From Mesonia sediminis (lineage in GTDB: Bacteria; Bacteroidota; Bacteroidia; Flavobacteriales; Flavobacteriaceae), in assembly GCF_042684705.1 (NCBI RefSeq), contig NZ_JBHULZ010000023.1:310001-374000 (forward strand): 64,000 nucleotides of DNA. Direction: 5' to 3'. The position numbers and the translations under genes were made by a program. Under the pieces are notes generated by a model, which saw nothing but the letters and a program-made list of their open reading frames with translations, did not search any database and was not told the DNA's origin. Shown piece after piece: positions 52,421 to 59,745 of the stretch. Within the stretch, counting starts at the first letter, position 1. The number at the start of each line of letters is the position of its first letter.

Positions 52421-53087
52421 TGTAAGCGGTAAAGTCTGCGTCTAATTGTTTTAAATCTACCTTTGCTTTTCTGTTGGGTTCTATAAAACTAGTATCATAG
52501 CCAGCGAACTTTTTCATATAAAAAGAAATACTAGATCCAAACGCATCTGAAAAACTATTCTTACCTTGAGAACGTAAAAACTTTTTTACATTCCCTGGTC
52601 CAGCCAAATGAGCCGCAGCTAAAATACCCGATTCGGTTACAAGTACTTGGTTAACCTTTTTTCCTACATAATTTTTTATCTCTCTACGTAGAATCCACTT
52701 GTTGCGCGAGGCATTAGCATAAAATGCAGCCTCTTGCATAGCTGGCGAATTTAAGAAGCCAAGGCTATCATAAACACCTACCAATTCTAAGGTACCAGAC
52801 CCGAACTGATATTTTCCTAAATAACCAAACTGATTAATTACCGAATAGTCGCCCCCCGATTCCTTAAATGCAAGTGCTTCTTTAAAGCCTAAATAACCCT
52901 TTCCTAAAATGGGATAATTTATTTTTCTTTGGGCTAATAATTCTTGGGAAGATTTTACTGTGTAATAATCTGGAAGATTATCGGTTGAGGCCACTAAGCG
53001 GATTGCCTCTTTTTTTGTTGAAAAACTTAAAAATAACACAGCACCCAAAACAGCTACCGTGGTTAATTTTATCATCTTTTTCTTCAA
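52413..53087 (-). CDS. Exported lysozyme/transglycosylase-like protein
   Basis: A 224-residue protein with an N-terminal signal or anchor helix (about residues 5-23). The motif ALAFKESGGDYSVINQFGYLGKYQFGSGTLELVG (in part FKESGGDYSV, 74-83, and GKYQFGSGTL, 91-100) matches the catalytic Glu and substrate-binding segment of lysozyme-fold enzymes; Glu76 would be the acid. AAAHLAGPGNVKKFLRSQG further on resembles the later transglycosylase helix. It probably cleaves peptidoglycan in the periplasm. Some homologues are labelled LysM proteins, but I see no LysM repeat. It is divergent from a TonB receptor-DUF4249-murQ operon, which fits cell-wall turnover. Confidence 0.82.
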   Translation of the reverse strand: MKKKMIKLTTVAVLGAVLFLSFSTKKEAIRLVASTDNLPDYYTVKSSQELLAQRKINYPILGKGYLGFKEALAFKESGGDYSVINQFGYLGKYQFGSGTLELVGVYDSLGFLNSPAMQEAAFYANASRNKWILRREIKNYVGKKVNQVLVTESGILAAAHLAGPGNVKKFLRSQGKNSFSDAFGSSISFYMKKFAGYDTSFIEPNRKAKVDLKQLDADFTAYIN

Positions 53088-53309
53088 ATCTTAAAGTTTC
53101 AGAAGGACTTTTACTATCTATGTAAACCATAAACCGCCTTCTATTTTTGCCGTGCAAAGATACAACAAATTTACTGATAAGTCGTATAGATCAATTTAAT
53201 ATTTAATACGAATTTAACATATTGATTATCAGTGTTTTGACATTTTTTATGATTTACTACAAGCCTATTTCTTACTAAAAATTCCTTATCTTTATCTAAG
53301 TATTAACGC

Positions 53310-53338
53310 TTGTTTTAGCTTAAAACGAAGTATATTTA
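53310..53338 (+). promoter_or_regulatory. Putative promoter for TonB receptor operon
   Basis: TTG (53310-53312), 18 bases, then TATATTTA (53331-53338), one base off TAnnTTTG. The start would be near 53345, giving almost no leader before the TTG start codon at 53349. The rest of the 261-base gap (53088-53348) holds no further feature that I see. Confidence 0.4.
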
Positions 53339-53348
53339 CGCTAAAAAA

Positions 53349-55718
53349 TTGAAAGTCCTCCTACCACTACTACTACTCTTTTTTCATTTTAATAGTTTTG
53401 CCCAGAACAACCAAAAGAATTATCAAATTTCAGGTAAGATCATTGCCACTTCCACACAAGAACCAATTTTGGGCGTAAATATAAGGCCCGAAAATACATC
53501 TAAAGGCGATGTAACCGATTTTGACGGAAAGTTTTCCTTTAGCCTTCCCGAAGGAAATTATAAATTAGAAATTTCTTGCTTAGGGTTCGAAACAAAATAT
53601 CTAGATATAAACTTAAATCAATCGATTAATCTAAATATAGAGTTAAAAGAGAACACTCAAGAATTAGGAGAAATTGTTATTACCCAAGATGTTCGTCAAT
53701 CAAAATTAGAACAAGCTCAAATGAGCGTAAACAGTTTACAAGCAAAAGACCTAGAGTCTATTCCTGTGGTATTGGGTGAAAAAGATTTTTTAAAGTCCTT
53801 AATTTTACTTCCAGGGGTTAGTAATACAGGAGAAGGCGCGGGCGGTTTTAATGTTCGCGGCGGTGCTGCCGATCAGAACTTAGTACTTCTTGATGGTGCC
53901 ACACTTTACAATGACTCTCACCTTTTCGGATTTTTTTCTGTACTACAACCCGATGCCATCCAAAGCCTTACATTATATAAAGGTGGGATTCCATCAAAAT
54001 TCGGGAATCGTGTTTCGTCTATTTTAAACATTGAACAAAAAGAAGGTAATTTCAAAACATTACAAACCGAGGGGAGTTTAGGATTGGTTAGCAGCAAAAT
54101 ACTTATTAATGGCCCCATAAAAAAAGACAAAACCAGTTTTTTAATTGGAGGTAGAAGTTCTTATGCGCACTTGTTTTTAAAACTTGCCGATAATCCAAAT
54201 AGTGCTTATTTTTATGATATCAATGCGCAATTAACCCATATTTTTAATACTCGACATCAACTTTCAATAAGCTCTTACTTTGGCAGAGATGTATTTAATA
54301 TAAATAATTCTTTTAAAAATATTTTTGGTAATTCTGTTATAAGCTTAAACCTTTTATCTACGTGGAGCGATGCTTTCAAAGGCAATCTGAGAACCTATTT
54401 CTCTGATTATGTTTACGATTTAAATTTAGATGTGATTGGCTTTAATTATAAAAATGGTATTACAGAATTTGGCTTGGGTTACGATTTAACCCATCGACTT
54501 AATGAAAACATTAGCTTAGAATATGGTTTGCAAAGTAATTATTATCGTTTTAATCCAGGTTTTTTGGAGGCCTCTAGGCCAGATGCTGGCTTTAACACCA
54601 CAGATTTAGTCAACAAATACGCTTGGCAAAATGCCATTTATCTATCAAGCAAACAAAAAATCGGTAAAAAACTTACTTTAGAATATGGAGCTAGACTAAA
54701 TACTTTTCACCGATTAGGTCAAGATCAAGTGGCTTTATACGCTAATAGCAATCCGCTTCTATTTAATGAAGACTTTGGAATATATGAAGAGGCTCCAATA
54801 GAAGCTTACCAAAAACAGAAAAGAAACGAAATTGTAAAAAGTTTTTTTCATTTAGAACCAAGATTTTCGGCTAATTATCGCCTAAGCGAATCAGAGTCGA
54901 TTAAGGCAAGTTACCAGCGCATCAACCAGCACCTTCATCTTATAAGTAATAACGATGCTCCTACTCCACTCGATATATGGGCCCCTAGTGGTAGATACCT
55001 TAAACCACAAAAAAGTGATCAATGGGCGGTAGGTTATGTAAAACTTTGGGATAATTATAGTTTAGAGACTGAGTTATTTTATAAACAAGTTAAAAATAGA
55101 GTCGATTATATAGACGGCGCAAATTTAATTATTAACGACCAGATTGAACGCGTAATTTTGCCTGGCGAAGCACGTAGCTACGGTTGGGAATTGCTTTTCA
55201 AAAAAACCAAAGGTAAATGGCAAGGTTGGGTAGCCTACACTTTATCAAAATCTGAGCAGAGAACACCAGGAAGAACACCTACAGAGACCGGCGTAAATAA
55301 TGGTAAATGGTACAACACAGGTTGGGATAAAACACACGATCTGTCATTAGTTGCTAATTACAACCACAATGAACGCTGGAAATTCAATGCAAGCTTTGTA
55401 TACCAAACTGGCCGACCTACTACCTACCCAACAGGAAAATATGAATATTTAGGTTTATTGGTACCTAATTACGATACCCGAAATGCTAACAGGTTACCCG
55501 ATTTTCATCATCTCGATTTTTCGGCTACCTTAACTCCTAAAAAAAACAGAGATAGAGCTTTTAAAAGTTCTTGGGTCTTTAGCATTTATAACATTTACGG
55601 AAGAAAAAATGCAGCTAACATTAGCTTTAGAGAAAATGAAGACTCTGGGCGTAATGAGGCCGTTCAACTATCTATATTCGGTATAGTTCCGGCTATAGCC
55701 TATCAATTTAAATTTTAA
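53349..55718 (+). CDS. TonB-dependent outer-membrane receptor
   Basis: A 789-residue receptor that imports a ligand across the outer membrane with energy from TonB. A Sec signal (residues 1-18, ending NSFAQ) precedes a carboxypeptidase-like regulatory domain (about 25-105: ISGKIIATSTQEPILGVNI, DVTDFDGKFSF) and the plug (about 120-235: GGFNVRGGAADQNLVLLDGA, in part, and VSSILNIEQKEGN). The barrel ends VPAIAYQFKF with a terminal aromatic. The start is a TTG at 53349; the signal peptide begins there and no ATG is better. It is the first gene of an operon with a DUF4249 lipoprotein, murQ and DUF6095. Ligand unknown; a muropeptide or amino sugar is plausible from context. Confidence 0.93.
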   Translation: MKVLLPLLLLFFHFNSFAQNNQKNYQISGKIIATSTQEPILGVNIRPENTSKGDVTDFDGKFSFSLPEGNYKLEISCLGFETKYLDINLNQSINLNIELKENTQELGEIVITQDVRQSKLEQAQMSVNSLQAKDLESIPVVLGEKDFLKSLILLPGVSNTGEGAGGFNVRGGAADQNLVLLDGATLYNDSHLFGFFSVLQPDAIQSLTLYKGGIPSKFGNRVSSILNIEQKEGNFKTLQTEGSLGLVSSKILINGPIKKDKTSFLIGGRSSYAHLFLKLADNPNSAYFYDINAQLTHIFNTRHQLSISSYFGRDVFNINNSFKNIFGNSVISLNLLSTWSDAFKGNLRTYFSDYVYDLNLDVIGFNYKNGITEFGLGYDLTHRLNENISLEYGLQSNYYRFNPGFLEASRPDAGFNTTDLVNKYAWQNAIYLSSKQKIGKKLTLEYGARLNTFHRLGQDQVALYANSNPLLFNEDFGIYEEAPIEAYQKQKRNEIVKSFFHLEPRFSANYRLSESESIKASYQRINQHLHLISNNDAPTPLDIWAPSGRYLKPQKSDQWAVGYVKLWDNYSLETELFYKQVKNRVDYIDGANLIINDQIERVILPGEARSYGWELLFKKTKGKWQGWVAYTLSKSEQRTPGRTPTETGVNNGKWYNTGWDKTHDLSLVANYNHNERWKFNASFVYQTGRPTTYPTGKYEYLGLLVPNYDTRNANRLPDFHHLDFSATLTPKKNRDRAFKSSWVFSIYNIYGRKNAANISFRENEDSGRNEAVQLSIFGIVPAIAYQFKF

Positions 55719-55720
55719 TT

Positions 55721-56530
55721 ATGAGCCTAAAAAACATATTACTAATCGCATTACCTTTATTATTTATCTCTTGTGAAGATGTAGTTGATTTAGAATTGCC
55801 TAAAGCAAAACAAGAACTAGTTATAGAAGCTAATGCTATACAATACGCCAATAAAGCAAGCGGTACTTTACGTGTTAAATTAAGCTTGACAAATAATTTT
55901 TATGATGAGTTAACAATTCCTGTAAATAATGCCGATATAATACTGCAAGTAAACAACTCTGCTCAAAAAGTGCCTTTTAAAAATGATGGCCTTTACTCCC
56001 TACCCATTTCCTTTTATGAAAATACAGAGTATGAGCTTACTGTAAACTATAAGGAACAAACTTATTCGGCTCGTACAAAGCTCTTTAAAACTGTACCGAT
56101 TGATTCCATTCAACTTACCGAAAGAAGCTTTTCAGACGATAATAGTGCACTCAATGCTTTTTTCACAGATCCTGATACTGCAGGAGATTGCTATTTATTT
56201 CTCACTTCGGCTACCAACCAACTCAATGAGGTTAGCGTTACAGATGATGAGCTTTTTAATGGTAATACCACTGCCGTATTTTATAGCGAAGAATTGAAAC
56301 CTAAAGACACCGTCACCTTCAAAATTCAAGGAATAAGTCAAGATTATAAACGTTTTTTAAATATTTTATTACAACAGTCTAATTCAGGAGCGGGCGACAA
56401 CCCCTTTTCTTCGCCTCCTTCAAAAATAAATGGTAATTTTGTTAACCAAGATAATCCAGAGAAAAGAGCTTTAGGCTTTTTTTCTATTTCACAAGAATAT
56501 GAATTAGATTTTATCATCCCAAATGAATGA
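55721..56530 (+). CDS. DUF4249 lipoprotein, partner of TonB receptor
   Basis: A 269-residue lipoprotein (lipobox LFISC, Cys18). The ending of the signal and the first mature residues, EDVVDLELPKAKQELVIEANA (in part), are the hallmark of DUF4249 proteins. A predicted Ig-like strand-rich middle region follows (SARTKLFKTVPIDSIQLTE). DUF4249 proteins are regularly encoded directly after TonB receptors of this type and probably act as surface-exposed accessory proteins, comparable to SusD-like partners. It is 2 bases after the receptor and overlaps murQ by 8 bases. Cell-envelope location. Confidence 0.88.
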   Translation: MSLKNILLIALPLLFISCEDVVDLELPKAKQELVIEANAIQYANKASGTLRVKLSLTNNFYDELTIPVNNADIILQVNNSAQKVPFKNDGLYSLPISFYENTEYELTVNYKEQTYSARTKLFKTVPIDSIQLTERSFSDDNSALNAFFTDPDTAGDCYLFLTSATNQLNEVSVTDDELFNGNTTAVFYSEELKPKDTVTFKIQGISQDYKRFLNILLQQSNSGAGDNPFSSPPSKINGNFVNQDNPEKRALGFFSISQEYELDFIIPNE

Positions 56531-57341
56531 ATTTGAAAAAATAACCGAATCGACTAGTTTATACGATAATTTAGAACAAATGCCGCTAGCAGATATTTTA
56601 AAAAATATTAACCGGGAAGATCAAAAAGTAGCTCTAGCAGTTAAACAAGAATTAGAATCTATCGAGCATCTTGCCCTGCAAATTAGTAAACAATTACAAG
56701 CGGGTGGCCGTTTGTTTTATATAGGTGCTGGCACCAGCGGTAGGCTAGGTATTTTAGACGCTAGTGAATGTCCGCCCACATTTGGTGTACCTGCTCAACT
56801 TGTTATAGGTATCATTGCCGGTGGTGATCAAGCTATAAGAAATGCTGTAGAGGGAGCCGAAGATGATACACAACAGGCGGCTAAAGATCTTCAAAAATTT
56901 AATATTATCCCCCAAGATATCGTAGTTGGTATTGCCGCTTCAGGGACAACTCCTTATGTAGTTGGCGGACTTGAATTTTGTAATGAAAATAAAATTAAAA
57001 CGGGAGCAATAAGCTGTAATCCCAACAGCCCGATTAGTAAAATAGCCAATTTTCCTATTACCGTTAAAGTTGGTCCCGAATTTTTAACGGGAAGCTCAAG
57101 AATGAAAGCTGGAACCGCCCAAAAAATGGTTTTAAATATGTTAACCACCAGTGTTATGATTCAAATGGGAAGAGTTCAAGGAAATAAGATGGTAGATATG
57201 CAATTAAGCAATACCAAGTTAAAACAGCGTGCTATAAAAATGATTTGTGATGCAACCAATGTTTCTCCAACAAAAGCCGCTGAAGTTTTAGAAAAATTCA
57301 AAAATGTGCGCCAAGCAATTGAAGTAATTCAAAAAAAATAG
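56523..57341 (+). CDS. murQ: N-acetylmuramic acid 6-phosphate etherase
   Basis: A 272-residue SIS-domain enzyme that removes the lactyl ether of N-acetylmuramic acid 6-phosphate to give GlcNAc 6-phosphate and D-lactate, in peptidoglycan recycling. FYIGAGTSGRLGILDASECPPTFG (in part GAGTSGRLGILDASECPPTF) carries the catalytic glutamate, followed by AGGDQAIRNAVEGAEDD, GIAASGTTPYVVGGL and GSSRMKAGTAQKM. All are intact. Length is slightly short against E. coli (298). It overlaps the DUF4249 gene by 8 bases, so the cytoplasmic enzyme is coupled to an outer-membrane uptake pair. No AmgK/MurK-type kinase or AnmK gene is visible in this window. Confidence 0.95.
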   Translation: MNEFEKITESTSLYDNLEQMPLADILKNINREDQKVALAVKQELESIEHLALQISKQLQAGGRLFYIGAGTSGRLGILDASECPPTFGVPAQLVIGIIAGGDQAIRNAVEGAEDDTQQAAKDLQKFNIIPQDIVVGIAASGTTPYVVGGLEFCNENKIKTGAISCNPNSPISKIANFPITVKVGPEFLTGSSRMKAGTAQKMVLNMLTTSVMIQMGRVQGNKMVDMQLSNTKLKQRAIKMICDATNVSPTKAAEVLEKFKNVRQAIEVIQKK

Positions 57342-57344
57342 TTT

Positions 57345-57572
57345 ATGACAAAAAGAACCAATAAAACCACTTTAATGCGCGGCGTACGCTATTTAGCCAT
57401 TGCATTACCCTTAGCCTTTATAGGACCTTCGGTTATTTACTCTGCCTTTAATAATCAAGAAAACGATCTTTACATACCTATTCTCATTCTAGGTATTTTG
57501 GCTTGCGCCGGATCTGTATTTTTGATGTTTAGAGGAATTCTCACCATGGTAAAAGCGCTTTTTGATGAATAG
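57345..57572 (+). CDS. Small membrane protein, DUF6095-like
   Basis: A 75-residue protein with two hydrophobic helices (about residues 13-33 and 43-64) joined by a short polar loop (SAFNNQENDLY). It matches my memory of DUF6095, small flavobacterial membrane proteins of unknown function. It starts 3 bases after murQ and so belongs to the operon. Its last codons form the left arm of a terminator hairpin whose loop contains the stop codon, an uncommon arrangement. Confidence 0.82.
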   Translation: MTKRTNKTTLMRGVRYLAIALPLAFIGPSVIYSAFNNQENDLYIPILILGILACAGSVFLMFRGILTMVKALFDE

Positions 57573-57600
57573 CGAGACATCTAAAAAAGCGCTTTTATAA
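57551..57600 (+). terminator. Terminator hairpin that starts inside the DUF6095 coding region
   Basis: AAAAGCGCTTTTT (57551-57563) pairs perfectly with AAAAAGCGCTTTT (57584-57596). GATG/CATC extends the stem, leaving a ten-base loop that includes the stop codon region. AT-rich sequence with a TTTTT run (57600-57604) follows. Each arm is itself a near-palindrome, so alternative small hairpins are possible. Confidence 0.65.
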
Positions 57601-57622
57601 TTTTTAAAATAGCTTTAAAAAT

Positions 57623-58207
57623 TTAGTGAACCTCTAACAAGGGCATATCAAATTTCCCTTTAGTTATACTAATCATAGCTGGAATTGTGTTGTCATCACC
57701 CAATCTTTCTGCATCAAACTCAAAAGTTCCTTTAATTCTTTCATTGGCTCGATCAACTTCTGTTATGGTCAAAGTGCCACCAATCATTTCGCCTGTCAAC
57801 CAACCTTGAGCTTCAGTTGCAAGATCTGAGATTGTATATGCTCCCATACCAACCCCGGGAGTATTTAATTCACCCATCACATTTAGCGGATAGGAGCCTG
57901 GAATAATACCTTTATCATCTTCAATGGTCATATTAATTGTTTTGATGTTCGAAGAGACATCCTTTGCGCCTTGAATTACAGTGGTTTGACCTCCTGGAAA
58001 GAATCGAGAAGGTGACCACATAGCTGCAGCAGCTTCTGCGACAAACGGAACCCCATCTATCTCTGCTGAAAGGCTTCCAAAATTTGAGTTGTTTGGTGGA
58101 TTCAATTTACCGAATTCTCCCTCTAAAGGTTCAGTTTCACAAGAAGAAAAACCTAAACAAAGTGTTACAATAAATAAAGATTTTAAAAGTAGGTTTATTT
58201 TTTTCAT
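57623..58207 (-). CDS. Lipoprotein, DUF6252-like
   Basis: A 194-residue lipoprotein (lipobox LGFSSC, Cys23). The mature protein opens with a proline-rich stretch and then a beta-rich domain: GSLSAEIDGVPFVAEAAAAMW, TINMTIEDDKGIIPGSYPL and a closing FEFDAERLGD ... ITKGKFDMP. The pattern of a small modified-residue binding or calycin-like domain ending in GxF matches lipoproteins labelled DUF6252 in flavobacteria, from memory. Function unknown. A perfect -7 box lies 23 bases upstream, so it is probably its own transcript. It acts in the periplasm or at the surface. Confidence 0.75.
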   Translation of the reverse strand: MKKINLLLKSLFIVTLCLGFSSCETEPLEGEFGKLNPPNNSNFGSLSAEIDGVPFVAEAAAAMWSPSRFFPGGQTTVIQGAKDVSSNIKTINMTIEDDKGIIPGSYPLNVMGELNTPGVGMGAYTISDLATEAQGWLTGEMIGGTLTITEVDRANERIKGTFEFDAERLGDDNTIPAMISITKGKFDMPLLEVH

Positions 58208-58229
58208 TAAGTTGAGTTTTATGGTAAAA

Positions 58230-58237
58230 CAAACATA
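58230..58237 (-). promoter_or_regulatory. Putative -7 box for DUF6252-like lipoprotein
   Basis: Reads TATGTTTG on the minus strand, a perfect TAnnTTTG match, 22 bases before the ATG at 58207. Confidence 0.5.
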
Positions 58238-58259
58238 AATAAAATTTCTTAATATTTTG

Positions 58260-59576
58260 TTATTTTCTAGGAACTCTTGTTAGCAGTATTATCCCTAAAA
58301 TAAAGAATAGAATTAAAAATAATATCGCCGAGCGTATGCTACCGGTTACTTGAGCTACAAAACCGTAAGAAAGCATACCAATAACAATTCCTATCTTTTC
58401 GGAAACATCATAAAAACTAAAGTAAGACGCAGTATCTTTTGCTTTTTCTGGGATAAATTTAGAATAAGTACTTCTTGAAAGCGATTGAATACCCCCCATT
58501 ACCAATCCCACACATGCAGCGGCAACGTAAAATTGCTGCGGTGTATTAATAAAATAAGCATAAACGCATATTGCAACCCAAATAAAGTTTATACCCATTA
58601 AAACCTGTATATTTCCGTATTTGCGGGAAAGCCTACTGGTAAAGAGCGCTCCTAAAACAGCGACTAATTGAATAAGTAAAATGCTAATAATTAGTCCTAC
58701 GGTAGCATCTTGCCCACCCCAGTCTAATTCTTCTATTCCAAAATAAGTAGCAATTAACATAATGGTTTGCACCGCCATGCTATAAAGGAAAAACGCATAA
58801 AGATAACGGCGCAAGCTAAGGTTTTGCTTAATTTTTACCGCAATTAATTTTAACTCTCTAAATCCGTTTAAAAAAACATCTTTCTTTCGGGTGTATGCTT
58901 TTTTATTGCCTTGTGGCAAGTACAAATAAGTATACTGGCTAAAGCCGATCCACCAGACACCAGTTAAGATAAAAGACAGGCGTGTTGGAAAATCCTTGCT
59001 TTCAAAACCCCATAATTCGTAAAACATTATGAGTACTAAACAAATGATTAAGAGAATAACACTACCAATATATCCCATGGCATATCCTTTAGCACTTACT
59101 TGATCTTGTTGTTCAGGAAAGGCAATATCTGGAAGATAGGAATTGTAAAAAACTATACTACCCCAAAACCCGATTAGGGCTAAATAATAGCAAAATAAAC
59201 CAAACCATAGTATTTCTAGATTAAACCAAAACAAGCCAATACACGAGAAGGCGCCTAGATAATTAAAAAAACGCATAAAACGTTTTTTATTGCCGAGATA
59301 ATCGGCTATACCGCTAAGCAACGGACTTAAAATGGATATGGTTAAAAAAGCTAATGCAGTTACATAGCTTATAAGGGTATCATTATTCCAAGTAAAACCA
59401 AGAAAATCAATTTGATCATTTAGAATGTTTCCTTGCTCGTCTTTTACCAAAGTAAGGGCCCCATAAAATATAGGGAAAATGGCCGATGAGATTACCAAGC
59501 TGTAAACAGAGTTTGCCCAATCATAAAATGCCCAAGCTCGCAATAATTTTTTATGTCCTTTAGGGAAGTGTTTCAT
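58260..59576 (-). CDS. MFS transporter, UMF1/Atg22-like
   Basis: A 438-residue inner-membrane transporter with about twelve hydrophobic helices. The opening LLRAWAFYDWANSVYSLVI is the signature of the UMF1 family (Atg22-like), found in bacteria and fungi; fungal Atg22 exports amino acids from the vacuole. The LSGIADYLGNKKRFMRFFNY segment is the usual MFS loop 2-3 basic motif, and MGGIQSLSRSTYSKFIPEK lies in the second half. Substrate unknown. It starts about 25 bases after a strong terminator, so transcription likely begins in that short AT-rich gap. Confidence 0.9.
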   Translation of the reverse strand: MKHFPKGHKKLLRAWAFYDWANSVYSLVISSAIFPIFYGALTLVKDEQGNILNDQIDFLGFTWNNDTLISYVTALAFLTISILSPLLSGIADYLGNKKRFMRFFNYLGAFSCIGLFWFNLEILWFGLFCYYLALIGFWGSIVFYNSYLPDIAFPEQQDQVSAKGYAMGYIGSVILLIICLVLIMFYELWGFESKDFPTRLSFILTGVWWIGFSQYTYLYLPQGNKKAYTRKKDVFLNGFRELKLIAVKIKQNLSLRRYLYAFFLYSMAVQTIMLIATYFGIEELDWGGQDATVGLIISILLIQLVAVLGALFTSRLSRKYGNIQVLMGINFIWVAICVYAYFINTPQQFYVAAACVGLVMGGIQSLSRSTYSKFIPEKAKDTASYFSFYDVSEKIGIVIGMLSYGFVAQVTGSIRSAILFLILFFILGIILLTRVPRK

Positions 59577-59601
59577 AGCGCTAAATTGAATTGCCTAAAA
59601 T

Positions 59602-59640
59602 AAAAAAATCCTTTCTTTATTTAACAAGAAAGGATTTTTA
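59602..59640. terminator. Strong bidirectional terminator after structured RNA
   Basis: A perfect 14-bp stem AAAAATCCTTTCTT (59604-59617) / AAGAAAGGATTTTT (59626-59639) with an eight-base loop. On the minus strand it is followed by a long T-run, which closes a transcript that includes the structured element at 59641-59745. Confidence 0.9.
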
Positions 59641-59745
59641 TTGTGCAAGGGGTAGCAGCGGCATCCTTTTTGGCCTTTCTTGCCAAAAAGATATAGCGGA
59701 TGACCCGACCCGCTGGTAGCTAATTACCAGCGGGTTGCACCCTAT
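59641..59745 (-). ncRNA. Candidate structured small RNA / conserved intergenic element
   Basis: Between the ABC-F stop and a strong terminator lies a compact, G+C-rich segment. Read on the minus strand it has a perfect 11-bp hairpin ACCCGCTGGTA / TACCAGCGGGT (59708-59735, six-base loop). A second 9-bp hairpin follows, CTTTTTGGC / GCCAAAAAG (59666-59690, seven-base loop), and a GGATG/CATCC pairing encloses the latter (59662-59666 with 59698-59702). The order is two hairpins, then terminator. The sequence GCTATATC...GGATGCCGCTGCTA recurs, from memory, in other flavobacterial genomes and may be the Flavo-1 RNA motif. That name is tentative. It could be a 3'-UTR-derived small RNA of the ABC-F gene. 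Confidence 0.55.
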
